Shown here in pieces: positions 25,006 through 34,151 of a stretch of DNA of 64,000 bases (the stretch's first letter is position 1; each line of letters begins with the position of its first letter). This DNA comes from Streptomyces sp. NBC_01571 (GTDB lineage: Bacteria; Actinomycetota; Actinomycetes; Streptomycetales; Streptomycetaceae): assembly GCF_026339875.1 (NCBI RefSeq), contig NZ_JAPEPZ010000001.1, positions 3,844,001 to 3,908,000 on the forward strand. The letters are read 5' to 3'. Position numbers and translations under genes: made by a program. The notes under the pieces were generated by a model. The model saw only the letters and a program-made list of their open reading frames with translations, made no database searches and was not told the origin of the DNA.

Positions 25006-28000
25006 TCAGCTCTCGTCGGTGGAGGCCGTGACGGAGGGGAGCGTCTGCTCGGCCGCCGCGGTCTTCTTCGACGTCGACTTGGCGGCCGTCTTCTTGGCCG
25101 TCGCCTTCTTGGCCGTGGTGGCCTTCTTGGCGACGGTCTTCTTGGCCGCGGTCGCGGTCTTCTTGGCGACGGTCTTTTTCGCCGTCGTCTTCTTGGCGGC
25201 CGTCTTGCGGGTGGCCGCCTTCTTGGCCGGGGCCGGAACCTCGGCGTCCGCACCGGCGTCGGTCGCCTGGTCCTGCCCGGTCTCCGTGGCCGGCTCGGCG
25301 GGCGTCTCCGCCGCCACCGACGGGACGACCATGACGGCCGCCTCCTCGGACGCGGTGGGCGCGGTGGCCTTGCGGACGGCGCGCCGGCGCGGGCGGGCCG
25401 GAGCCGCGCTCTCGACGGGCGCCTCGGCGGGCGCTTCGGCGGTCTGCTCGGCCGGGGTCTCCGGCGCGGGCGCCGCGACCGGCTCCGTGACCGTCACCAC
25501 GGTGTCCTGCGCCGCCTTCGGTGAACCGGCCGGGGCCGACACCTTCCGCGTCGCACGGCGCCGCGTACGGCCCTTGGGAGCGGCCTCGTCCTCGGCGGCG
25601 GGGGCCGGCGCGGCCTCCGTCACCTCGACGGCCTCGGCCTGCGCCACCGGCGCCTCGGCCGCGGGGGCCTCGACGACCGGGTCCTCGACCGCGACCGGCT
25701 CGGCCTCGGCGGCCTCGCGGGAAGCCCGCTCGGCCCGCTCCTCACGCCGGCTCCGGGGAGCGCGCTCCTCGGCCTTCGGCGCGCCCGCGGGGGCCGAGGC
25801 ACGCCGGGTGGCGCGGCGCCGCGAACGGCCCCGGGACACCGCGGCCTCCGCCTCGGCGGCGCTGCTGTAGAACTCCTCGTCGGCCTGGAACTCCGACACG
25901 GGCTGCGCCGGCGCGGCGGCCTCGACGGCCACCTCGGCCTCGGCCGTCTCCGGCTCCTCCGCCGCCTCGTACGTCTGCTCATGGTCGTGGTCGTGGTCGT
26001 GCACCTGCTCGGCGCCGCCGCGACCGCGCTTCTTGCGCTTGCCGCCGCCCCCGACGGACGTCGGCTGCTCCATGTGCACGATGACACCGCGGCCGTTGCA
26101 GTGGACGCAGGTCTCGGAGAACGACTCCAGCAGGCCCTGTCCGACCCGCTTACGGGTCATCTGCACCAGACCCAGCGAGGTCACCTCGGCCACCTGGTGC
26201 TTCGTGCGGTCGCGTCCCAGGCACTCCAGGAGGCGGCGCAGGACCAGGTCGCGGTTGGACTCCAGGACCATGTCGATGAAGTCGATGACGACGATGCCGC
26301 CCAGGTCGCGCAGCCGCAGCTGGCGCACGATCTCCTCGGCCGCCTCCAGGTTGTTCCTGGTCACGGTCTCTTCGAGGTTGCCGCCCTGGCCGGTGAACTT
26401 GCCGGTGTTGACGTCGACCACGACCATCGCCTCGGTCTTGTCGATCACCAGCGAACCGCCGCTGGGCAGCCAGACCTTGCGGTCCAGCGCCTTCATCAGC
26501 TGCTCGTCGATGCGGTACGTCGCGAAGACGTCGACCTCGGAGGTCCACTTCGAGAGGCGGTCGGTCAGGTCGGGGGCCACGTGCGCGACGTAGCCGTGGA
26601 TGGTCTCCCACGCCTCGTCGCCGCTGACGATGACCTTGGAGAAGTCCTCGTTGAAGATGTCGCGGACGACGCGGACGGTCATGTCCGGCTCGCCGTAGAG
26701 CAGCGTCGGGGCGTTGCCGCTCTTCGCCTTCTTCTGGATGTCCTCCCACTGCGCCTGCAGACGCTCGACGTCACGGCGCAGCTCGTCCTCGCTCGCGCCC
26801 TCGGCGGCGGTGCGCACGATGACGCCCGCGTCCTCGGGGACGATCTTCTTGAGGATGGTCTTCAGACGCGCGCGCTCGGTGTCGGGCAGCTTGCGGCTGA
26901 TGCCGGTCATCGAGCCCTCGGGCACGTAGACCAGGTAACGGCCGGGCAGGGAGACCTGGCTGGTGAGGCGGGCGCCCTTGTGGCCGATCGGGTCCTTGGT
27001 GACCTGCACGAGGACCGACTGGCCCGACTTCAGGGCGGATTCGATGCGGCGCGGCCCGTTGGCCATGCCGAGCGCCTCGAAGTTGACCTCACCGGCGTAG
27101 AGGACCGCGTTGCGGCCCTTGCCGATGTCGATGAAGGCGGCCTCCATCGACGGCAGCACGTTCTGGACCTTGCCCAGGTAGACGTTGCCGACGTACGAGG
27201 TCGACTGCTCCTTGTTGACGTAGTGCTCGACGAGCACGTTGTCCTCGAGGACGCCGATCTGGGTGCGCTCGCCGCTCTGGCGGACGACCATCACGCGCTC
27301 GACGGCCTCACGGCGGGCCAGGAACTCGGCCTCGGTGATGATCGGAACACGGCGGCGGCCCTGCTCGCGCCCTTCACGACGGCGCTGCTTCTTCGCCTCC
27401 AGGCGGGTGGAGCCCTTGATGGACTGCACCTCGTCGCTGGGGTGGTCGTCCTTCTTGCCGCGGGGCTCGCGGACCTTGACGACGGTGCGCTCGGGGTCGT
27501 TCCCGGTGGAGTCGCCGTCCGTGCCGGAGTCACCGGCGCGACGACGACGGCGACGACGGCGCCGGCTGCTGCTGGAGCCGCCCGACTCCTCGCGCTCGTC
27601 CGACTCCTCGGCGTCCTCGGCGTCCTCGGCGGTCTGCTCCGCGGTGTCCTCGGCGTCCTGCGCGGCCTGCTCGGCGGCGTACTCGTCGTCACCGTCCTCG
27701 CCGTCCGCGTCGGCGGACTCGCCACGGCGACGGCGACGGCCACCGCGACGGCGGCGACGGCGCGAACCGGCCGACTCCTCCTCGTCGGACTCGTCACCCT
27801 CGGCGGCGTCCTCGACGGACTCGTCGGGCTCCTCCGCCTCGTCGGCGGCCTCGACGGGGGCGGCCTGTACGGGGGCGGCCTGTACGGGGGCGGCCACGGG
27901 CTCGTCCTCGACGGTCCGGCGGCGACGGCGCCGGCGTCCGCCGGTCGTCTCCTCGGCGGCCGCGACGGGCTCGGGGGCCTCGACGACCTCGGTCACCTCG

Positions 28001-29085
28001 TCGGCCTCTGGAGCCTCCACGGCCTCCTCGGCCGCTTCGGCGGCAGCCGCGGCCGCGGCCCGCTCCGGCGTCTGGAACATCGGCTCGGTGAACACGGGCG
28101 CCTGGAAGACCGCGACGGCCGGACGCGCGGGGCGACGGCCGGACTCGGTCTCCTTCGGCGCGGGGGCGGAGAAACCGACGGCGGCCTTGCGGGTCGCGCG
28201 GCGGCGGCCCCGGCGCGGGGCACCGTCCTCGGCGGTCTCCGTGGTCTCCGTGGTCTCGACAGCCTCGACCGGGGCGGCGGCGGTGCTCTCGCCGGTCCGG
28301 CGCGTCTCGCTGGGCTGGGTCTCGCTGGACACGGGCGCCTCCACACGCTCGTCGGCGGTGTCGCCCTCGGGCTCACCGGCGGGTGCGGAGACGCGCCGGG
28401 AAGCGCGACGTCGGGTGGTACGACGGGGTGCGGCGTCCTCGGCGGCGGGCGCATCGGCCTCGGCGGGCACCGGCTCTGCCGCGTCGTCGGCGGACGCGAC
28501 GGTCTCGACGGCCTCGACGCTCGCGGCGGCCTGGGGCGCGCCGGTCGGCGCGGAGGCGCGCCGGGTGGCACGGCGGCGCGGGCGGGCGGCGGGCGCGGCC
28601 TCGTCGGCGGCGGCCTGCTCGGTCCCGGCCTCTACGGCGGGGGTCTGCGCCTCGGGCGCGGGAACCACGGTCTCCGTGGCCTCCGGCGCCTCGGCGGTCT
28701 CCGCCGTCACGGGGGCGCCCGCGGGCGCGGAGGCCCGGCGGGTGGCACGACGGCGGCTACGGCGCGGAGCGGTGTCCTCGGCGGTGGTGTCCTCGGCGCC
28801 GGTGCCGTCGGCCGGGGTCGGGCCGGAGGCGGTCTCGGCCACCGCTTCCTCGACCGTCTCCTCGGCCTCTTCGGCCTCGGCGGCCGCTACGGCCTCGGCG
28901 GATGCCACCGGCGGTATGGCCGGGGCGGTGGTCTCGGCCACGGCCGCGGACTCGGCAGCGCCGGTGGGCGGGCCGGCGGGACGCGACGCCGCACGGCGGC
29001 GGCGCCGCGGCGGCAGGGTGTCGCTGGGGGTGTTGTTGGTGTCGGAGCCCGTGGAGGGCTCAGTGGGTTCGGTCGGCTCGAGCAT
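25006..29085 (-). CDS. rne: ribonuclease E/G family protein with long repeat-bearing arms
   Basis: A 1359-residue endoribonuclease for mRNA decay and rRNA/tRNA processing. The catalytic part is central (about 595-1000): an S1-like domain (EHYVNKEQSTSYVGNVYLGKV region), then the RNase E/G domain with VVDVNTGKF and IDFIDM carrying the metal-binding Asp residues, and the Zn-link CVHCNGRG. Acidic Ala/Glu-rich arms flank it on both sides and carry about eight copies of an RRRATRRASAPAGAP-like motif. The end is a histone H1-like tail of AAKKT/VAKKT repeats. The ATG at 29085 (GGGAG upstream) is preferred to 29238. The central catalytic domain matches the known Streptomyces arrangement. Confidence 0.93.
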   Translation of the reverse strand: MLEPTEPTEPSTGSDTNNTPSDTLPPRRRRRAASRPAGPPTGAAESAAVAETTAPAIPPVASAEAVAAAEAEEAEETVEEAVAETASGPTPADGTGAEDTTAEDTAPRRSRRRATRRASAPAGAPVTAETAEAPEATETVVPAPEAQTPAVEAGTEQAAADEAAPAARPRRRATRRASAPTGAPQAAASVEAVETVASADDAAEPVPAEADAPAAEDAAPRRTTRRRASRRVSAPAGEPEGDTADERVEAPVSSETQPSETRRTGESTAAAPVEAVETTETTETAEDGAPRRGRRRATRKAAVGFSAPAPKETESGRRPARPAVAVFQAPVFTEPMFQTPERAAAAAAAEAAEEAVEAPEADEVTEVVEAPEPVAAAEETTGGRRRRRRRTVEDEPVAAPVQAAPVQAAPVEAADEAEEPDESVEDAAEGDESDEEESAGSRRRRRRGGRRRRRGESADADGEDGDDEYAAEQAAQDAEDTAEQTAEDAEDAEESDEREESGGSSSSRRRRRRRRRAGDSGTDGDSTGNDPERTVVKVREPRGKKDDHPSDEVQSIKGSTRLEAKKQRRREGREQGRRRVPIITEAEFLARREAVERVMVVRQSGERTQIGVLEDNVLVEHYVNKEQSTSYVGNVYLGKVQNVLPSMEAAFIDIGKGRNAVLYAGEVNFEALGMANGPRRIESALKSGQSVLVQVTKDPIGHKGARLTSQVSLPGRYLVYVPEGSMTGISRKLPDTERARLKTILKKIVPEDAGVIVRTAAEGASEDELRRDVERLQAQWEDIQKKAKSGNAPTLLYGEPDMTVRVVRDIFNEDFSKVIVSGDEAWETIHGYVAHVAPDLTDRLSKWTSEVDVFATYRIDEQLMKALDRKVWLPSGGSLVIDKTEAMVVVDVNTGKFTGQGGNLEETVTRNNLEAAEEIVRQLRLRDLGGIVVIDFIDMVLESNRDLVLRRLLECLGRDRTKHQVAEVTSLGLVQMTRKRVGQGLLESFSETCVHCNGRGVIVHMEQPTSVGGGGKRKKRGRGGAEQVHDHDHDHEQTYEAAEEPETAEAEVAVEAAAPAQPVSEFQADEEFYSSAAEAEAAVSRGRSRRRATRRASAPAGAPKAEERAPRSRREERAERASREAAEAEPVAVEDPVVEAPAAEAPVAQAEAVEVTEAAPAPAAEDEAAPKGRTRRRATRKVSAPAGSPKAAQDTVVTVTEPVAAPAPETPAEQTAEAPAEAPVESAAPARPRRRAVRKATAPTASEEAAVMVVPSVAAETPAEPATETGQDQATDAGADAEVPAPAKKAATRKTAAKKTTAKKTVAKKTATAAKKTVAKKATTAKKATAKKTAAKSTSKKTAAAEQTLPSVTASTDES

Positions 29086-29346
29086 GCGGGTGGATCTCCC
29101 GTCAGGCTCCCGGGCGCCGCGCCTGGTCCGGCAGTGCCGGTGACGTCCGCGGCTCGCGCGATGCGCGGTGCCGCCGTCCGGGGCGCGGGCGCCGCACGGG
29201 AGCTCTCTGTGTCCTGTCTCGCCGGTTCCGTACGCCATGTGTGCGTACGGCCTGGCGAAAGTCTTCTGGTGGGTGCGCTGCCCGACCCAGGTGGCTCCCG
29301 GATACGAGGGCGGCGCTACGACATCCGTCCCTACGCGGGACCTTCC

Positions 29347-30165
29347 TTACGCCGACGCCTTCGCGGCGGCAGCTGTGGCGGCCCCTGTGCGATCGGCTGG
29401 AGCGGCCGTGACTGCCTCGCGGTCGGGCGCGAGCGGGTCGGTCACCGTGCCGGTCTCTTCATCGAACAGCCCCTGCGCCAGCCTGGTCACCGCTGCGGCG
29501 ACCGGCGGCGCCAGGTCGGCCACGGCGCGAAGACCGGACAGGACGTCGTCGGGTCGAACGGCAGGCGTCACGTGCCGAACAACCAGCCGCAGTATCGCAC
29601 AGGGCTGGTCCGTCGGCCTATCAGCCTGCGCGCTGTGCGCCTCGAGGCTCGCCACTGCGCTGCGGGCGTCGAAGGTGCGCATCCCGTTCTTGGTCCTGCG
29701 CTGGACCTCCACGGCGTCGGCCGCCGTGAAGGCGACGACCGCGCGCTCCGCGTCCTCGGGCGTCACGCCGTCGAGGCGCAGCTCCCACACGGACGCGGTG
29801 AGCCGGTCGGCGAGACCCGAGGTGCGGGCCTCGACCGCCTCGATGATGTCGAGCCCCACGGGCATCGACTCGTCGAGGAGCTCGCGCAGCTTCTCCGGGT
29901 CACGCGCCGCCGTGAGCGCGATCTCCAGGTACTCCGCCTCACTGCCCGTGCCGGTGGGTGCGGCATTGGCGTACGACACCTTCGGATGCGGCGTGAACCC
30001 CGCCGAGTAGGCCATCGGCACGTCGGCACGGCGCAACGCACGCTCGAAGGCGCGCTGGAAGTCACGGTGGCTGGTGAACCGGAGGCGGCCGCGCTTGGTG
30101 TAGCGCAGTCGGATGCGCTGCACCGCGGGTGCGGGCGGCGGGCCTTCGGGCTGTCGCTTGCCCAG
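29347..30165 (-). CDS. TIGR03936/DUF2344 family radical-SAM-associated protein, probable CTG start
   Basis: A protein of about 272 residues of the DUF2344 family, which is encoded with, or fused to, TIGR03960 radical SAM proteins. Diagnostic parts are RYTKRGRLRFTSHRDFQRAFERALRRA and GFTPHPKVSYANA-type segments in the first 70 residues. The role is unknown; tRNA or RNA modification has been suggested for the pair. The first GTG (30123) has no ribosome site, whereas CTG at 30165 lies 10 bases after AAGGA, overlapping the upstream gene's stop, and adds a family-like LGKRQPEG start. No ATG/GTG/TTG exists between the in-frame stop and 30123. Confidence 0.85.
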   Translation of the reverse strand: MGKRQPEGPPPAPAVQRIRLRYTKRGRLRFTSHRDFQRAFERALRRADVPMAYSAGFTPHPKVSYANAAPTGTGSEAEYLEIALTAARDPEKLRELLDESMPVGLDIIEAVEARTSGLADRLTASVWELRLDGVTPEDAERAVVAFTAADAVEVQRRTKNGMRTFDARSAVASLEAHSAQADRPTDQPCAILRLVVRHVTPAVRPDDVLSGLRAVADLAPPVAAAVTRLAQGLFDEETGTVTDPLAPDREAVTAAPADRTGAATAAAAKASA

Positions 30166-30171
30166 TGTCGT

Positions 30172-31368
30172 TCAGTCCTTCGTGAGAGCGGTCGTACTGC
30201 TACCTAGAGTACGTGCAGCGGGGGCTCCTGGTTCCCCGCGGGGCTTCGTCGCCCGGAGCGGCTCGGGCTCGCGGGGCGTGCCGAACAGGAGCCGGCGGAC
30301 GTCGGCACCGGTCTGCCGCGCGGACTCGCGGGCGGCGTCCAGGATCTGCCGGGTGACCCGGCCCACACTGCGGGCGGCCTCGGCGGCGGGCCGCAGAACC
30401 GTGTCCCGGACGGCATGCCCGAGCGGCGTCAGGACGGTCCGGTACGCCCAGCGCACGGGCTCGACGAAGGCCAGCCGGAGCAGCCGTGCGAGGAAGCGCC
30501 CGACGGCGAGCGACAGATGCCCGGCCACCCGCCAGGCGTGTCCGAGCGCGTCCACGATCTCCCGGCCGACGACGGCGAGGACGCGGCCCACGGGCACCAG
30601 GACCCCGCGCCACACGGCGAGCGCGGGCAGGACGAGCAGGACACGCAGCGTCCAGCAGAGACCGGTGCCGATCCCGCTGAAGATCATCCCTACGAGTCGT
30701 CCGAGTCCGCGTGCCGTCCACGCGACGGCCCGTCCGGCGGGCGCGAGGACCCACTCGTAGCACCACAGCGCCGGTACGACGATCAGATACCGCGTCAGCC
30801 AGGCCACGGCCCCGTACACCCCGAGTCCGACAGCCGCGAGCTCCATCCCGACGCCTTTGAGCAGCCGGGCGAGCGCGCGGCCCACGGGTACCAGCAGCCA
30901 CGCGTACACCCGGCCGAGCCCGGCACCGATGCCGCGCAGCACCCGGCCGAGCCCGCTGAGAACGCCCCGCAGCACCCACGCCAGTGCGGCGCCGGTCCCC
31001 CGCACCGTCCAGGCGATCGCGTGCCCGAGGGGGGTGAGCACCCGGCCGTACAGCCAGGCGGCGGGCACCACGAGCAGCACGTACCCGAGCCGGCCCAGCA
31101 TCCTGCCGACCGGGACCACGACGTACCGCCACAGCGTCGCCCAGGGCCACACGAACACCGCCCACGCCACCCACAGCAGCGCCCGGCCCACCGGCCGCAG
31201 CACGGTGTCGCGCAGCAACCGGCCGCCGGCGACCAGCGCGTCCCACGCCATGCGAACCGGCACCACGAGCACGAACACGACGATCCGTACGGGCAGCCGG
31301 ACAGCGACCGTGAGGCACCCCTCGGCCCGGGGCACGGGTCGCTCGGTGGGCGGCTTTTCCAGATCCAT
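30172..31368 (-). CDS. repetitive hydrophobic membrane protein with VLxPxGR units
   Basis: A 398-residue protein built of about seven units that each begin with a VLxPxGR/H motif (VLRPVGRAL, VVPVGRMLG, VLTPLGHAI, LLVPVGRAL, VLAPAGRAV, VLVPVGRVL, VLTPLGHAV). The units are separated by 25-55 residues of Trp/Leu/Val/Gly-rich, amphipathic or membrane-spanning sequence. The last 65 residues are basic and soluble. The ATG at 31368 is chosen because the upstream frame is polar and unlike the repeat body. No enzyme family is recognised. It is the gene directly upstream of DUF2344 and is probably translationally coupled to it. A membrane scaffold or envelope role is inference. Confidence 0.75.
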   Translation of the reverse strand: MDLEKPPTERPVPRAEGCLTVAVRLPVRIVVFVLVVPVRMAWDALVAGGRLLRDTVLRPVGRALLWVAWAVFVWPWATLWRYVVVPVGRMLGRLGYVLLVVPAAWLYGRVLTPLGHAIAWTVRGTGAALAWVLRGVLSGLGRVLRGIGAGLGRVYAWLLVPVGRALARLLKGVGMELAAVGLGVYGAVAWLTRYLIVVPALWCYEWVLAPAGRAVAWTARGLGRLVGMIFSGIGTGLCWTLRVLLVLPALAVWRGVLVPVGRVLAVVGREIVDALGHAWRVAGHLSLAVGRFLARLLRLAFVEPVRWAYRTVLTPLGHAVRDTVLRPAAEAARSVGRVTRQILDAARESARQTGADVRRLLFGTPREPEPLRATKPRGEPGAPAARTLGSSTTALTKD

Positions 31369-32058
31369 ACCGAAGTAGACGCGCCACCGCGGCGTCTGGA
31401 TGCGCGCGGCCTCCCCTCTCCTCGCCTCCGCGGCCCCGTCGGGAGGGGATTGCCGGTCGCCCCCGGGCCCGTCCCCATGCACTCCGCGACCGTCCTTACC
31501 CTCGGCCCCTCACACCACCGCGCGAATGCGACAGGGCGATATTCAGAATGACGGGAACGGCAAGAATGACAAGAATGACGGGAACGGCGAGAACGGCGAG
31601 AACAGGGAGAACAGTAGGAACGAGGAGAACGAGGATCAGCGGGAAACCCTATTCCGCAAAGATCAATTCCGCACTCGACCCTCGCCCGGACCAGCGGCAG
31701 GCATCTCACCCCCCTGCCCCCAGACCGGACTCCGCGACCCCCGGCCGAAATCCGACACCCTTTCCGTTTCCGCTGTCCAGCGCAAGCGAATAGAGTCGAC
31801 GGTCGACGCCAATCCACCTGCACCCTCCCGGCCTTTGATGATTCCACCTGATCCGTTCGGCGCAAATGTCGGATGATCGGAAATGTAAAATGAATTCTTC
31901 AACTGCTCATTGCGCCATCCGAAGGGTAAGCACTTCCCTTACCCTCTCCATAGCTTCCGGGCTGATTTTCCTGCGTAATATGCCACATCAGCAACATGGC
32001 TTCCCGGGCGATCGGTAGGGCCCGGTACGCCACGGCCCCCACAGAAAATGGCCCCTAG
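31369..32058. other. 690-bp gap with low-complexity GAACGG-type repeats and an inverted repeat
   Basis: The stretch 31545-31640 is purine-rich with degenerate repeats of AATGACGGGAACGG and GAGAACGGC. The rest becomes AT-richer toward 31990. Inverted repeat AGGGTAAG (31923-31930) / CTTACCCT (31938-31945) is a candidate operator for the secreted protein at 32059. Open frames across the region have no family features. Confidence 0.45.
31923..31945. promoter_or_regulatory. inverted repeat upstream of the ice-binding-like gene
   Basis: 8-bp perfect arms AGGGTAAG/CTTACCCT with a 7-base spacer, about 115 bases upstream of the start at 32059. It could be a regulator site or a small terminator. Confidence 0.35.
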
Positions 32059-33297
32059 ATGAAGCTGAAGTTCCCTCAAGCGGCTCGCGGCCGTAATTTG
32101 TCCGGCTTGCTGGCCTCGGCTCTCGCCGCGACGGTTGCCGCCACGATGGTCGCCCTGACACCGACACAGGCGATGGCCATTGCCACACCCGTGCCGTTGG
32201 CCACCGCCGCGAGTTTCTCCGTCCTGTCCGGTCAGGGCGTCATGAACACCGGCCCGTCGGTGCTCAGCCACGACCTCGGCACGAGCCCGAACCCGGCCAT
32301 CACCGGATTCCCGCCCGGCGTGGTACTCGGCGCCGTGCACCCCGCCGACGCTGTCGCGCTCCAGGCCAAGTCCGACCTGGTGACGGCCTACAACCAGGCG
32401 GCCGGCCAGGCCACGGACTTCGCACTGCCGGCGGCCATCACCACGGGCACCACGTTGATCCCGGGTGTCTACACCGCCACGTCCGGCGTCGGACTCACCG
32501 GCGACCTGATCCTGGACGCCGGAGGAAACCCGAACGCCGTCTGGGTGTTCCAGATCCCCGAAGCCCTCACGACGGCATCGTCCAGCCGCGTGCTGCTGAC
32601 CAACGGCGCATCGGCCTGCAACGTGTACTGGCAGATCGGGAGTTCGGCCACCCTCGGCACCACCTCCACGTTCGTGGGCACCCTGATGGCCCTCACCTCG
32701 ATCAGCGTGACCACCGGCACGAACATCGAGGGCCGGGCCCTGGCCCGCAACGGCGCCGTGACCCTCGACAGCAACAAGATCTTCCTCAACAACTGCGCGA
32801 CCACCACCACCGGCGGCACCACCACCGGCACGACCACCAGCGGTGGCCTGATCACGGGTGGCCTGGTCAGTGGCGGCCTCCTGGGCGGACCCGTCGTCAG
32901 CGTCACCAGCGGTGACACCTCGGGCAACATCGCCGGCAACACGTCCGGGAACACCGCGGGCAACACCGCCGGGAACACCACCTCCGGGAACACCCAGGGC
33001 AACACCGCCGGGAACGGCACCGCCGGAAACACCGTCGGCGGCAACACCACCGGCGGATCCGGACACGGCGGAAAACCCGAAAAGCCGCACCACCACAACA
33101 AGCCCGCCCGCCCGCACCACGACGAGAAGCCCCACCACGGCGAGAAGCCCCACCACGGCGAGAAGCCCCAGCACGGGCACGACATGGACCACGGCAAGCC
33201 CTCCTACGGCGAGCAGCCCGAGGAGAACTACGGCTACGCCGACGTCCCCCACGGCCGCGAGGCCGCCCTCGACTACGCCAAGGGCTACGAGGGCTAG
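32059..33297 (+). CDS. secreted DUF3494 (ice-binding-like) protein with SGN repeats and a His-rich tail
   Basis: A 412-residue exported protein. A signal peptide ends near residue 41 (ALTPTQAMA). Residues 45-250 match the DUF3494 ice-binding-like beta-solenoid: SFSVLSGQGVMNTGPS at the start, IPGVYT, GDLILDAGG, VWVFQI and FVGTLMALTSISV. The tail has Gly/Thr/Ser stretches, about ten NTSGN/NTAGN units (about 292-332) and then HHGEKP/HHDEKP repeats. No LPxTG anchor or C-terminal helix is present, so it is probably released or loosely held. In non-cold-adapted actinobacteria this fold more likely serves adhesion or matrix. The His-rich repeats could bind Zn or Cu ions, by inference. Confidence 0.88.
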   Translation: MKLKFPQAARGRNLSGLLASALAATVAATMVALTPTQAMAIATPVPLATAASFSVLSGQGVMNTGPSVLSHDLGTSPNPAITGFPPGVVLGAVHPADAVALQAKSDLVTAYNQAAGQATDFALPAAITTGTTLIPGVYTATSGVGLTGDLILDAGGNPNAVWVFQIPEALTTASSSRVLLTNGASACNVYWQIGSSATLGTTSTFVGTLMALTSISVTTGTNIEGRALARNGAVTLDSNKIFLNNCATTTTGGTTTGTTTSGGLITGGLVSGGLLGGPVVSVTSGDTSGNIAGNTSGNTAGNTAGNTTSGNTQGNTAGNGTAGNTVGGNTTGGSGHGGKPEKPHHHNKPARPHHDEKPHHGEKPHHGEKPQHGHDMDHGKPSYGEQPEENYGYADVPHGREAALDYAKGYEG

Positions 33298-33413
33298 ACG
33301 ACACCCCGCAGTGAATCCGCTCAGCGGATGACGGCGCGCGGCGGAATCCTCACCGATCCCGCCGCGCGCCGCCGGTGACAGTCCGAAAAAGTGGCCAGAC
33401 ATGAGTAGCTGAT

Positions 33414-34151
33414 ATGAGAAAGACAGGGTGGGCGGTGTCGAGCGGAATTGAACCAGCGGACGTGAAGGAACTCCCGCACTCCGATTCCGGCCCGGCCGCA
33501 CAGGAATGTCCTGACGACGTGCCCACGCCGGCCAAGACGTCGAAGAGGGCTCGGGTACTGAAAGCAGGGATGTCCGCCGCAGTGGTCCTGTGTGTGGCGA
33601 CGACTCTCGTCCATGTCGTCCTGGTGTTCCTTCACGTCGCACCTGCCAACACCGTCTCCAAGCGATACAACCCGTTGATCAACGCATGGGTGTATCCGTT
33701 CTTCGAGCAGAACTGGCGGCTTTTCGCCCCGGACCCCGAGTCGGTCAACCGGCAGATTCTTGCGAGAACGGCACGCAGCGGCACCGGGAAATCGGTTCAC
33801 GTGAGTTCCTGGTTCGACCTGACGGCCGTGGACAACTCCGCCGTCGAACACGACCCGTTCCCCAGTCACACGGCGCAGAACCTGTTGCGCCGCTCCTGGA
33901 CTTCCTACGTCGAGTCACACGGTGGGGACGACAGGGCGCACACGGAGCGCGCGTTGATGATGCAGAAGTATCTGAGCAACATCGCCGCGGACCGCATGGC
34001 GGCCCACAACGGCGGCACTTTCGACTTCATTCAGCTCCGGGTCGTCACACGGCCCATCGCCGCGCCCGGGTCCCCGGTCGGCAGCCGCCCGCCGGCGCCG
34101 ACCGAGAACCGGCTCCTGCCCTGGTGGAAGGTGACCCCCCATGGGAACTGA
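33414..34151 (+). CDS. DUF5819 family single-pass membrane protein
   Basis: A 245-residue protein. The first 50 residues are cytoplasmic, one TM helix spans about 53-75, and the outer domain contains the family's YNPLINAWVYPFFEQNW and RLFAPDP segments. This WxxFAP-type block recalls SdpA of the Bacillus sporulation-delaying-protein toxin system. The 3' end overlaps the next gene, an HTTM protein (SdpB-like domain), by 11 bases, so the two are coupled. The pair occurs in many actinobacteria. The biochemical activity is unknown. The start at 33414 fits the frame; later starts are possible. Confidence 0.8.
   Translation: MRKTGWAVSSGIEPADVKELPHSDSGPAAQECPDDVPTPAKTSKRARVLKAGMSAAVVLCVATTLVHVVLVFLHVAPANTVSKRYNPLINAWVYPFFEQNWRLFAPDPESVNRQILARTARSGTGKSVHVSSWFDLTAVDNSAVEHDPFPSHTAQNLLRRSWTSYVESHGGDDRAHTERALMMQKYLSNIAADRMAAHNGGTFDFIQLRVVTRPIAAPGSPVGSRPPAPTENRLLPWWKVTPHGN

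Noticed and set aside
25981..30207. 1408-codon open frame on the plus strand antisense to the RNase E/G gene
   Set aside because: A mirror of the GC-biased codon positions of the real gene. Low-complexity Gly/Leu/Asp translation with no family features and no ribosome site.
31400..31876. 158-codon frame across the purine-rich repeat
   Set aside because: Asn/Gly/Glu-rich section is a translation of the repeats; flanks are random-like and no ribosome site is seen.
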